Shown here: positions 35,546-42,229 of the stretch, one piece after another
Numbering within the stretch: the first letter of the stretch is position 1
Layout: every line of letters starts with the position of its first letter
NCBI RefSeq assembly: GCF_015546965.1
Contig: NZ_JADMUF010000014.1
Span: forward strand, 1 to 45,808
From: Collinsella aerofaciens
GTDB lineage: Bacteria; Actinomycetota; Coriobacteriia; Coriobacteriales; Coriobacteriaceae
DNA: 45,808 nucleotides
Direction of reading: 5' to 3'
The notes under the pieces: generated by a model
Told to the model about the DNA's origin: nothing
Databases searched by the model: none
What the model saw: only the letters and a program-made list of their open reading frames with translations
Translations under genes and position numbers: made by a program

Positions 35546-37222
35546 ATGGCTGATTCTATGTTCCACCAGCCCGTTATGGGTCGTCGCGCCTTTGTTGGCG
35601 GCACCCTCGCTGCGAGCTCCATGGCTTTTCTTGCCGCGTGCGGCAAGAAGGGTGGCGACGCTTCCGGTTCTGAGTCCGGTTCGACGCTGAACTTCTACAT
35701 CAACAATCCGGTCTGCATCGACCCCTACAACGTCCAGGAGGACCAGGGCACTCAGGTCGAGTATCAGCTCTTCGACCCTCTGACCTCTTACGACGCCGAG
35801 AAGGGCGAGATCGTCCCGCTGGCCTGCGAGTCCTTTGAGGCTAACGATGACGCCACCGAGTTCACCTTCAAGATCAAGAAGGCTAAGTTCCACAACGGTG
35901 ACGACGTTACCTCCAAGTCCTTCAAGTTCAGTTGGGAGCGCTTGGTCAACACCAAGTCGGCTATCGCTACCGAGTATGGTCCTTCCGAGGTCGCTTATCA
36001 CCTTTCCATGGTCGAGGGCTATGACGATCTGCTTGCCGGTAACGCTACCGAGCTCACCGGTGTCACCTGCCCCGACGATGAGACCCTCGTCGTCAAGCTG
36101 ACTTCCGCCTACGCCGACTTCCCCTTCGTCGCCACTCACCCGGCTCTGGCCCCGGTTCCCGAGTGCGCCGAGTCCGATGCCAAGAGCTTCTACCTTGCCC
36201 CGATTGGTAACGGCCCGTTCATGATGGACGGCAAGTGGGAGGATGGTCAAGAGATCAACCTCAAGAAGTTCGACGATTACTATGGCGACAAGGCCAAGAT
36301 CGACGGCATTCACTTCCAGGTCATCAAGGACATGGAGACCGCTTACAAGGAGTTCCAGGCCGGTAACCTCGACGTTTGCGACGTTCCCGTTGCTCAGATC
36401 GATGCCGCCAAGAAGGATCGCGGCGTGTCCAAGGACGGCTACACCATGGGCGACGGCGAGCGCATGCTGCTCGGCGCCGAGCCTTCCACCTACTACCTGA
36501 CCTGCAACACCACGGCCGAGCCGTTCAACAACGCCGACCTGCGCAGGGGTATCTCCCTGGCCATTAACCGTGAGGCCATCTGCAAGACCATCTTCAAGGG
36601 TACCCGTACCCCCGCCGACGGCATTGTTCCTCCGGGCATCGATGGCTACAAGGAGGGCGCATGGGAGTTCTGCGCCTACGACGTCGACAAGGCTAACGAG
36701 TACCTCGACAAGGTTGCTCCCGCTGGCGCTAACGGCGATCGTGGCATTAACGTGACCCTTTCCTACAACCAGGACGGTGGCCACAAGGAGATTATGGAGT
36801 CCATCATTGGCGACCTCGCCAAGGTTGGCGTTACCGCCGTCTCCGATACCCCCGAGTGGTCTGCCCTTCTCGAGCAGTACCAGAACTTTGACTATCAGTT
36901 CGGTCGTCTGGGCTGGATCGCCGATTACCCGATTATGGACAACTTCCTGTATCCGCTGTTCCATTCCGACTCCCTCGGTGGCGACAACCGTTCCGGTTAC
37001 AACAACCCCGAGTTCGATGCCAAGGTCGACGAGGCCCGTACCACGGTTGACGACGAAGAGCGTATCGCGAAGATGCAGGAGGCCGACGCCATGGTCGCTG
37101 CCGACTGCCCGGTTATTCCGCTGATGTTCTACACGCACACCCTCGCTGGTTCCGACCGCATCAAGCACCTCTATGTTGATCCGCAGAAGCATGCTGATCT
37201 GGGTACCGCTGAGCTCGCATAA
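35546..37222 (+). CDS. oppA: oligopeptide ABC transporter substrate-binding lipoprotein
   Basis: A 558-aa family-5 solute-binding protein of the OppA type. N terminus has a twin Arg (MGRRAFVGG) and a lipobox (LAAC), so a Tat or Sec lipoprotein. Typical features: INNPVCIDPYNVQEDQGTQV, FTFKIKKAKFHNGDDVT, LRRGISLAINREAI, FGRLGWIADYP and C-terminal MFYTH. Together with the four downstream genes it forms a complete oligopeptide importer. ATG at 35546 has AAGGAGG 5 bases upstream. Very high codon bias. A hairpin separates it from oppB. Confidence 0.92.
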   Translation: MADSMFHQPVMGRRAFVGGTLAASSMAFLAACGKKGGDASGSESGSTLNFYINNPVCIDPYNVQEDQGTQVEYQLFDPLTSYDAEKGEIVPLACESFEANDDATEFTFKIKKAKFHNGDDVTSKSFKFSWERLVNTKSAIATEYGPSEVAYHLSMVEGYDDLLAGNATELTGVTCPDDETLVVKLTSAYADFPFVATHPALAPVPECAESDAKSFYLAPIGNGPFMMDGKWEDGQEINLKKFDDYYGDKAKIDGIHFQVIKDMETAYKEFQAGNLDVCDVPVAQIDAAKKDRGVSKDGYTMGDGERMLLGAEPSTYYLTCNTTAEPFNNADLRRGISLAINREAICKTIFKGTRTPADGIVPPGIDGYKEGAWEFCAYDVDKANEYLDKVAPAGANGDRGINVTLSYNQDGGHKEIMESIIGDLAKVGVTAVSDTPEWSALLEQYQNFDYQFGRLGWIADYPIMDNFLYPLFHSDSLGGDNRSGYNNPEFDAKVDEARTTVDDEERIAKMQEADAMVAADCPVIPLMFYTHTLAGSDRIKHLYVDPQKHADLGTAELA

Positions 37223-37318
37223 GATTTGCAGCTTTGGTGAGGGTCAAGTTTTTACGTAGACCTCATGGGAAACATACAGTTCCCCCTAACCTGGGGTAAA
37301 CTGGCTGATCGTAATTTT

Positions 37319-37346
37319 GGGATGCCGGTCTGGCGATCGGCATCCC
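37319..37346 (+). terminator. hairpin between oppA and oppB
   Basis: A perfect 9-bp stem GGGATGCCG (37319-37327) / CGGCATCCC (37338-37346), followed by ATTTAGG. Probably a partial terminator that raises oppA above oppBCDF; the first transporter operon has the same arrangement. Confidence 0.55.
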
Positions 37347-37377
37347 ATTTAGGTTAATCCCTAGATAGGGGAGTGGT

Positions 37378-38415
37378 ATGGGTAAGTACATCGTTAAACG
37401 TGTGCTTCAGTTCATCCCGGTATTTTTGGGCGTTACGCTGATTCTGTTCGCCCTCCAGAATATCGTGCCGGGAGACCCGATCAAGCTGATCGGTGGAGAC
37501 AAGGCTCTGTCCCCCGAGGTGGAGCTTCAGCTTCGCGTGCGCTATCACCTGGTCCAGTCGGACGAGGACGGCAACGCGATCCTTGACGAGAACGGCGATC
37601 CCGTTCAAACGTCGCTCGTGAACCGTTACGTGTATTACATGAACGGTCTGCTTCATGGCGATTTGGGCAATTCGTACCAGCGCAAGCTGCCGGTTACGGA
37701 TATCTTTGCCCAAAAGTATCCGTATACGGTCAAACTTGCCGCGTGCGCCATCGTGCTCGAGGCAATCATGGGTATCGGTGCGGGTATCATTTCGGCGGTA
37801 AAGCGTTACTCCTTCTGGGATATTTTGGTAACGCTGACCACGTCGATCCTCGTTGCCGTTCCTGCTTTCTGGCTCGGTATGCTGCTGCAGCTGTTCTTTG
37901 GCGTCATCCTTAAGGATGCCACCGGCGGCGCATTCTCCATGCCTATTTCGGGTGCCGGCGGTGCTAGCTCTCAGTATCAGGATTGGATGCACTATGTGCT
38001 TCCGACCATCACGCTGGCTTCGGTTTCGACCGCCTATGCTGCCCGCATCATGCGCTCGCAGTTGCTCGACGTCATGAACCAGGATTACATCCGTACGGCA
38101 AAGGCCAAGGGCCTCTCCAATCGCGCGATCATCATCAAGCATGCGCTTAAGAATGCACTCATCCCTGTCGTTACCTATATTGGTGTCGACTTTGGCGGTA
38201 TGCTTTCGGGCGCCATCCTGACCGAGACGGTCTTTAACTGGCCCGGTATCGGCTATGAGGTCTATCGCGCCATTAGCATGCGCGACTGGCCCATCGTTAT
38301 GGGCGGCGTTACGCTCATCGTCGTCGTCGTCATGGTGATCAACCTGCTCGTCGACATTAGCTATGCATTCCTCGACCCGCGCATCCGCCTTGGCGGTCCG
38401 TCGGATAAGGCCTAA
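37378..38415 (+). CDS. oppB: oligopeptide ABC transporter permease OppB
   Basis: A 345-aa permease with about six spans. N-terminal YIVKRVLQFIPVFLGVTLILF and the EAA loop DYIRTAKAKGLSNRAIIIKHALKNALIP are standard OppB features. A hydrophilic segment of about 50 residues (VQSDEDGNAILDENGDPVQ) between the first two spans is an insertion relative to shorter DppB permeases. ATG at 37378 has AGGGGAG upstream. oppC follows 14 bases after its stop. Confidence 0.94.
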   Translation: MGKYIVKRVLQFIPVFLGVTLILFALQNIVPGDPIKLIGGDKALSPEVELQLRVRYHLVQSDEDGNAILDENGDPVQTSLVNRYVYYMNGLLHGDLGNSYQRKLPVTDIFAQKYPYTVKLAACAIVLEAIMGIGAGIISAVKRYSFWDILVTLTTSILVAVPAFWLGMLLQLFFGVILKDATGGAFSMPISGAGGASSQYQDWMHYVLPTITLASVSTAYAARIMRSQLLDVMNQDYIRTAKAKGLSNRAIIIKHALKNALIPVVTYIGVDFGGMLSGAILTETVFNWPGIGYEVYRAISMRDWPIVMGGVTLIVVVVMVINLLVDISYAFLDPRIRLGGPSDKA

Positions 38416-38429
38416 GGGAGGTACGTCTC

Positions 38430-39365
38430 ATGCAGGAAACTGATTCTCAGTCTCAGGAGCAGGCTACCGCCACCAAGGCCGCATCTGCTCCCGCCAAGTC
38501 CCGCACGCTGTGGGGCGACGCTTTTAAGCGTCTTCGTAAGAACAAGCTCGCCGTTATCGGTGTCTGCTGGATCATCATCGTCGTTGTGGTTGCCCTGACC
38601 GCAGATCTGTGGGCTAAGCCCTGGCTCGGTTCGCCGACGGCTTCCGACTCGACCACCATGGCCGAGACGTCGCTGCTGGCTCCGTGTGCCGAGCACCCGT
38701 TTGGCACCGACGCCCTAGGTCGTGACATTCTCGTCCGCGTTATCTACGGAGCACGTGTTTCGCTGTCCGTCGGCATTATGGCCACCGCCATCTCCACGCT
38801 GATCGGTCTGGTCATGGGTGCTCTGGCGGGTTTCTACGGCGGCATCTGGGATACGATCATCATGCGCTGTGCGGACATCTTCCTGGCGTTCCCGTACGTG
38901 CTGTTCGTTGTCGCCATGATCGCCGTTATCGGCCGTGGTCTTCAGAACGTCTTTATCGCCATCGGTATTCTCGGCTGGCCTTCGATTGCGCGCGTCTTCC
39001 GCTCTGCAATCTTGACGGTCAAGGAAAACGACTATGTTGACGCTGCGCGCGCGATGGGTGCATCCGATGCTCGTATCGTCGTGCGTCACATCTTCCCGAA
39101 CTCCGTCGCCTCTATCGTGGTCTACGCAACCATGAACATTGGTGGCGCCATTCTGACCGAGTCCGCTCTGTCCTTCCTCGGCATGGGCGTTATTCCGCCT
39201 ACGCCTTCGTGGGGCTCCATGATTCAGGACGGTCAGCAGTATCTTCTGACCGCTCCCTGGATGATGATCATGCCCGGTCTGGCAATTCTCTCGACGGTGC
39301 TCGCCTTCACCCTGCTGGGTGACGGTCTGCGCGACGCCCTCGACGTCAAGATGAAGGACGCATAA
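38430..39365 (+). CDS. oppC: oligopeptide ABC transporter permease OppC
   Basis: A 311-aa permease: a hydrophilic Ala/Ser/Gln-rich N terminus of about 25 residues, then spans, the OppC hallmark HPFGTDALGRDILVRVIYGARVSL, and the EAA loop DYVDAARAMGASDARIVVRHIFPN. ATG at 38430 has AAGGGAGG upstream. The next gene begins 2 bases after the stop. Confidence 0.95.
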   Translation: MQETDSQSQEQATATKAASAPAKSRTLWGDAFKRLRKNKLAVIGVCWIIIVVVVALTADLWAKPWLGSPTASDSTTMAETSLLAPCAEHPFGTDALGRDILVRVIYGARVSLSVGIMATAISTLIGLVMGALAGFYGGIWDTIIMRCADIFLAFPYVLFVVAMIAVIGRGLQNVFIAIGILGWPSIARVFRSAILTVKENDYVDAARAMGASDARIVVRHIFPNSVASIVVYATMNIGGAILTESALSFLGMGVIPPTPSWGSMIQDGQQYLLTAPWMMIMPGLAILSTVLAFTLLGDGLRDALDVKMKDA

Positions 39366-39367
39366 GG

Positions 39368-40459
39368 ATGAAGAAGAACAAGAACTATGTGGACCTGAAG
39401 GACCAACCGGTTCCCGAGGGCCAGCATCTGCTCGAGGTCGATGACCTTAAGATGTATTTCCACACCGAGGATGGCGTCGTTCGCGCTGTCGACGGTGTCT
39501 CCTACACGCTCGATCGCGGCGAGACCCTGGGAGTAGTCGGTGAATCCGGCTCCGGTAAGTCCGTGACCGCCATGACCATCATGGGCCTTATCTCGATGCC
39601 TCCGGGAAAGATCGAGGGCGGTGACGTTCGCTATCGCGGCCGCTCCATCCTCGAGATGACCGAGGAAGAGATGCAGCACATTCGCGGCAACGATATCGCG
39701 ATGATCTTCCAGGATCCTATGACCTCCTTGAACCCGGTTTATAAGATCGGCAAGCAGGTGGGCGAGGGCCTTCGTCTGCACCGTGGCTACTCCAAGCAGG
39801 AGGCGCTCAAGCGTGCCACCGAGCTTTTGGACCTCGTTGGTATTCCCGAGCCCGAGAAGCGCGTCAACGAGTATCCGCACCAGTTCTCTGGCGGTATGCG
39901 TCAGCGCGTCATGATTGCCATGGCTCTTGCCTGCGATCCCGATATTCTGATTGCCGACGAGCCCACGACGGCTCTGGACGTTACCATCCAGGCTCAGATT
40001 ATTGAGCTTATGCAGGAAATGCAGGAGAAGAACGGCAACGCCATCATCATGATTACCCATGACCTGGGCGTCGTCGCCGACATGGCCGACAAGATCATGG
40101 TTATGTACGCCGGCCGTCCCGTCGAGTTCGGTACTGCTGAGGAAATCTTCTACGAGAGCCGCCACCCCTACACCTGGGGCCTTATCCGCTCCATCCCGGA
40201 GCAGGCCATCGAAGAGAAGAAGCCGCTTACGCCGATTCACGGCAACCCGCCTTCGCTCATGAACCTGCCCGAGGGCTGCGTGTTCTCGCCTCGTTGTCCC
40301 TATGCGACCGATAAGTGCCGCAAGCAGCGCCCCGAGCGCGTTGTCACCGAGTCTGGTCATTACTCTGCGTGCCACTACTCCGGTGACCCCGAGTTTCTCA
40401 AGAACGCTCCTGAGACGTCCCGTACGCGCAAGGATTCCAAGAAGGGAGGCGAGGCGTAA
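39368..40459 (+). CDS. oppD: oligopeptide ABC transporter ATPase OppD
   Basis: A 363-aa ATPase. Walker A GESGSGKS begins at residue 58; [12 protein letters not shown]-loop, FSGGMRQRV signature, [13 protein letters not shown] Walker B and MITHDLGVV switch are present. The C-terminal oligo_HPY region has the four-Cys cluster ([15 protein letters not shown], then SACHYS) that binds an Fe-S cluster in structurally studied DppD/OppD relatives. Its stop overlaps the next start by one base (TAATG), so synthesis is coupled. Confidence 0.95.
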   Translation: MKKNKNYVDLKDQPVPEGQHLLEVDDLKMYFHTEDGVVRAVDGVSYTLDRGETLGVVGESGSGKSVTAMTIMGLISMPPGKIEGGDVRYRGRSILEMTEEEMQHIRGNDIAMIFQDPMTSLNPVYKIGKQVGEGLRLHRGYSKQEALKRATELLDLVGIPEPEKRVNEYPHQFSGGMRQRVMIAMALACDPDILIADEPTTALDVTIQAQIIELMQEMQEKNGNAIIMITHDLGVVADMADKIMVMYAGRPVEFGTAEEIFYESRHPYTWGLIRSIPEQAIEEKKPLTPIHGNPPSLMNLPEGCVFSPRCPYATDKCRKQRPERVVTESGHYSACHYSGDPEFLKNAPETSRTRKDSKKGGEA

Positions 40460-41487
40460 TGGCAGATACCAACGAGCGTACTCCGTTGCTGAAGGTCGAA
40501 CACCTCTCTAAGGAGTTCCCCGCTGAGTCCGGCATGTTCGCCAAGCGTTTTTCCAAGCGTGTCGTCTCTGCTGTAAATGACATCTCTTTTGAGATTTATC
40601 CTGGCGAGACCTTTGGTCTGGTTGGCGAGTCTGGTTGCGGTAAGTCCACGACGGGCCGCACCATCATGCGTCTGACCAAGCCGACCGCCGGTAAGGTGTT
40701 CTTCCAGGGCAAAGATGTTGCCGAGATGAGCAAGCATGAGATCAAGGACATGCGTCGCGAGATGCAGTTTATCTTCCAGGATCCTTATGCTTCGCTCAAC
40801 CCTCGTATGACCATCGGAGAGATTGTCTCCGAGCCCATGACCATTCATGGCGTGGGTACCAAGGAGGAGCGCATTGAGCGCGTCCGCGAGCTGCTGGACG
40901 TCGTCGGTCTGAACCCCGAGCACATCAACCGCTATCCGCACGAGTTCTCCGGCGGTCAGCGTCAGCGTGTCGGCATTGCCCGCGCGTTCGCTCTGAAGCC
41001 CAAGCTGATCATCTGCGACGAGCCTGTCTCTGCACTTGACGTTTCCATTCAGGCCCAGGTTTTGAACCTGCTCAAGGAATTGCAGGACAAGTTCGGTACG
41101 GCGTATCTGTTTATCGCCCACGACCTGTCCGTCGTGCAGCACATCTCCGATCGCGTTGCCGTTATGTATCTGGGTAAGATGGTCGAGGTTTCGGACTGGA
41201 AGACGCTCTACAGCGAGCCTCACCATCCGTACACGCAGTCGCTGCTGTCTGCCGTGCCGGTGCCCGATCCTGATATCCAGAAGACCCGCAAGCGCATTAT
41301 CCTCGCCGGCGATCCGCCGTCACCGCTGGATCCGCCGACCGGCTGCCGTTTCCACACGCGCTGCCCGATCGCTCAGGGTATCTGCTCCGAGAAGCTTCCT
41401 GAGTTTAAGGAAGTTGCCCCGGGCCACTGCTGCGCCTGCCACTTCGCGGGGCCGTTCCCGATCAAGGAATCGCACATCGACCTGTAG
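40459..41487 (+). CDS. oppF: oligopeptide ABC transporter ATPase OppF
   Basis: A 342-aa ATPase. Walker A GESGCGKS begins at residue 56; IFQDPYASLNPRM, FSGGQRQRV, IICDEPVSALDV and FIAHDLSVV follow. The C-terminal Cys cluster is complete (GCRFHTRCPIAQGIC, then CCACHF). It pairs with OppD to power peptide uptake. The stop at 41487 lies 16 bases before the first nested inverted-repeat element, whose inner hairpin terminates the operon. Confidence 0.95.
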   Translation: MADTNERTPLLKVEHLSKEFPAESGMFAKRFSKRVVSAVNDISFEIYPGETFGLVGESGCGKSTTGRTIMRLTKPTAGKVFFQGKDVAEMSKHEIKDMRREMQFIFQDPYASLNPRMTIGEIVSEPMTIHGVGTKEERIERVRELLDVVGLNPEHINRYPHEFSGGQRQRVGIARAFALKPKLIICDEPVSALDVSIQAQVLNLLKELQDKFGTAYLFIAHDLSVVQHISDRVAVMYLGKMVEVSDWKTLYSEPHHPYTQSLLSAVPVPDPDIQKTRKRIILAGDPPSPLDPPTGCRFHTRCPIAQGICSEKLPEFKEVAPGHCCACHFAGPFPIKESHIDL

Positions 41488-41503
41488 CCGGTTGTTCTCG
41501 TCC

Positions 41504-41630
41504 GGGCCCGCCCTGGTGTTGCTTTTCAGAACGTCCTCGGACATGCAAGAAACCCCCGCTGCGCACTTTGTGCGGCGGGGGTTTCTTGCGTCCTGCGGGA
41601 TGTTCTGAAAAGCAACACCAGGGCGGGCCC
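41504..41630. repeat. nested palindromic element, copy 1 (127 bp)
   Basis: Outer arms of 29 bp (41504-41532 and 41602-41630) are perfect inverted repeats, beginning GGGCCCGCCC. Inside, a second perfect 15-bp inverted repeat (41545-41559 / 41575-41589) surrounds a small further stem. Subterminal motifs GTCCTCGGACATGC (41533-41546) and, on the other strand, ATCCCGCAGGA (41591-41601) recur in copy 2 in opposite orientation. No coding capacity. It fits a non-autonomous palindromic mobile or repeated element. The inner hairpin serves as terminator. Confidence 0.7.
41545..41589. terminator. opp operon terminator inside palindromic element 1
   Basis: Perfect stem GCAAGAAACCCCCGC / GCGGGGGTTTCTTGC, with TTTCTT on the right arm and AAGAAA on the left, so it can act in both directions. 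It is the only clear terminator after oppF. Confidence 0.7.
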
Positions 41631-41668
41631 TGCGGTAGCTCTGCAGGAGGAGCGCGATTCCTTGATCG

Positions 41669-41750
41669 CTCACTTAATCTGATGAGAAATTGAGTGAGGC
41701 CGGAGCTTTAGCTCCGGCCTCCTTATATAAGGGCTCGGTAAAGCCGAGCC
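41669..41750. repeat. four tiled short palindromes
   Basis: Back-to-back dyads with almost no spacing: CTCACT/AGTGAG (41669-41698); AGGCCGGAGCT/AGCTCCGGCCT (41697-41720); CCTTATATAAGG (41721-41732); GGCTCGG/CCGAGCC (41732-41750, loop TAAAG). The second and fourth would be stable hairpins. No open reading frame of note. Such tiling suggests a folded RNA or a palindrome-rich intergenic repeat. Confidence 0.55.
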
Positions 41751-41811
41751 ACAAAATTTGCATCAGCCCCCAGAACATGTTTGAGAACTGTGCCTGAAGT
41801 ATGTGCCCCTA

Positions 41812-41936
41812 GGGCCGGAATGAGGTTGCTTTCCAACGCATTCCGCAGGGGGCGGCATTATTTTGTAGCGCGAAGCGCGGAGCAAAATAATGCCGCATGC
41901 CCGAGGACGCGTTGGAAAGCAACCTCATTCCGGCCC
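41812..41936. repeat. nested palindromic element, copy 2 (125 bp)
   Basis: Perfect outer arms of 28 bp (41812-41839 / 41909-41936) beginning GGGCCGGAATGAGG. The inner perfect 14-bp repeat is GCGGCATTATTTTG (41852-41865) / CAAAATAATGCCGC (41883-41896), around a GCGCGAAGCGCG loop. It carries ATTCCGCAGGG after the left arm and GTCCTCGGGCATGC on the minus strand (41895-41908), so it is the reverse orientation of copy 1. Outer arms share GGGCC and GTTGCTTT with copy 1 but differ elsewhere. Confidence 0.7.
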
Positions 41937-41976
41937 GAACAGGTCAGTCTACCTGCGCATTTACAAATTCGTAAAC

Positions 41977-42023
41977 TTTTTTGAAAAAAGTGCTTGCACA
42001 GTTCTCGAATCATAGGTTATTAT
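41977..42023 (+). promoter_or_regulatory. tRNA-Leu promoter with upstream box
   Basis: TTGCAC (41994-41999), an 18-base spacer and TATTAT (42018-42023). It is preceded by TTTTTTGAAAAAAGT (41977-41991), which recurs almost exactly before tRNA-Gly. The A/T-rich box is placed like an UP element. Confidence 0.75.
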
Positions 42024-42080
42024 CTTCCTCGTTGAACGCGCGGGTCCAACAAAACGAACCGCGAGTCAACAACATAGCAT

Positions 42081-42170
42081 GTCGGAGTGGCGGAATTGGC
42101 AGACGCGCTAGCTTGAGGTGCTAGTGACCGCTTTTTGGTCATGCGGGTTCAAGTCCCGCCTCCGACACCA
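42081..42170 (+). tRNA. tRNA-Leu (GAG)
   Basis: Class II tRNA with acceptor stem GTCGGAG/CTCCGAC, anticodon stem CTAGC/GCTAG around the loop TTGAGGT (anticodon GAG, reading CUC/CUU), a long variable arm (TGACCGCTTTTTGGTCA), T-arm GCGGGTTCAAGTCCCGC and an encoded CCA. Confidence 0.97.
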
Positions 42171-42182
42171 TCGCATTTGAGA

Positions 42183-42203
42183 AGCCTCTTCGGAGGCTTT
42201 TTT
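42183..42203 (+). terminator. terminator after tRNA-Leu
   Basis: Stem AGCCTC / GAGGCT with a TTCG tetraloop, followed by TTTTT. It lies 27 bases before the SpoIIE-type phosphatase start, so that gene may rely on read-through. Confidence 0.85.
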
Positions 42204-42229
42204 GTTACCGATAGACGGTGAGGTCCACG

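Noticed and set aside
35525-37192. 555-codon open frame antisense to oppA (with similar long antisense frames over the nan binding protein, gap and uvrA)
   Set aside because: Explained by extreme codon bias in highly expressed genes, which removes stops on the other strand; no ribosome sites and no recognisable domains.
41679-41686. CTGATGAG, similar to the hammerhead ribozyme core
   Set aside because: No stem II plus GAAA follows in the required arrangement, and the cleavage-site strand is absent; the surrounding palindromes do not make the three hammerhead helices.
41504-41936. CRISPR array
   Set aside because: The repeats are inverted and nested, only two copies exist, and there are no regularly spaced direct repeats or cas genes.
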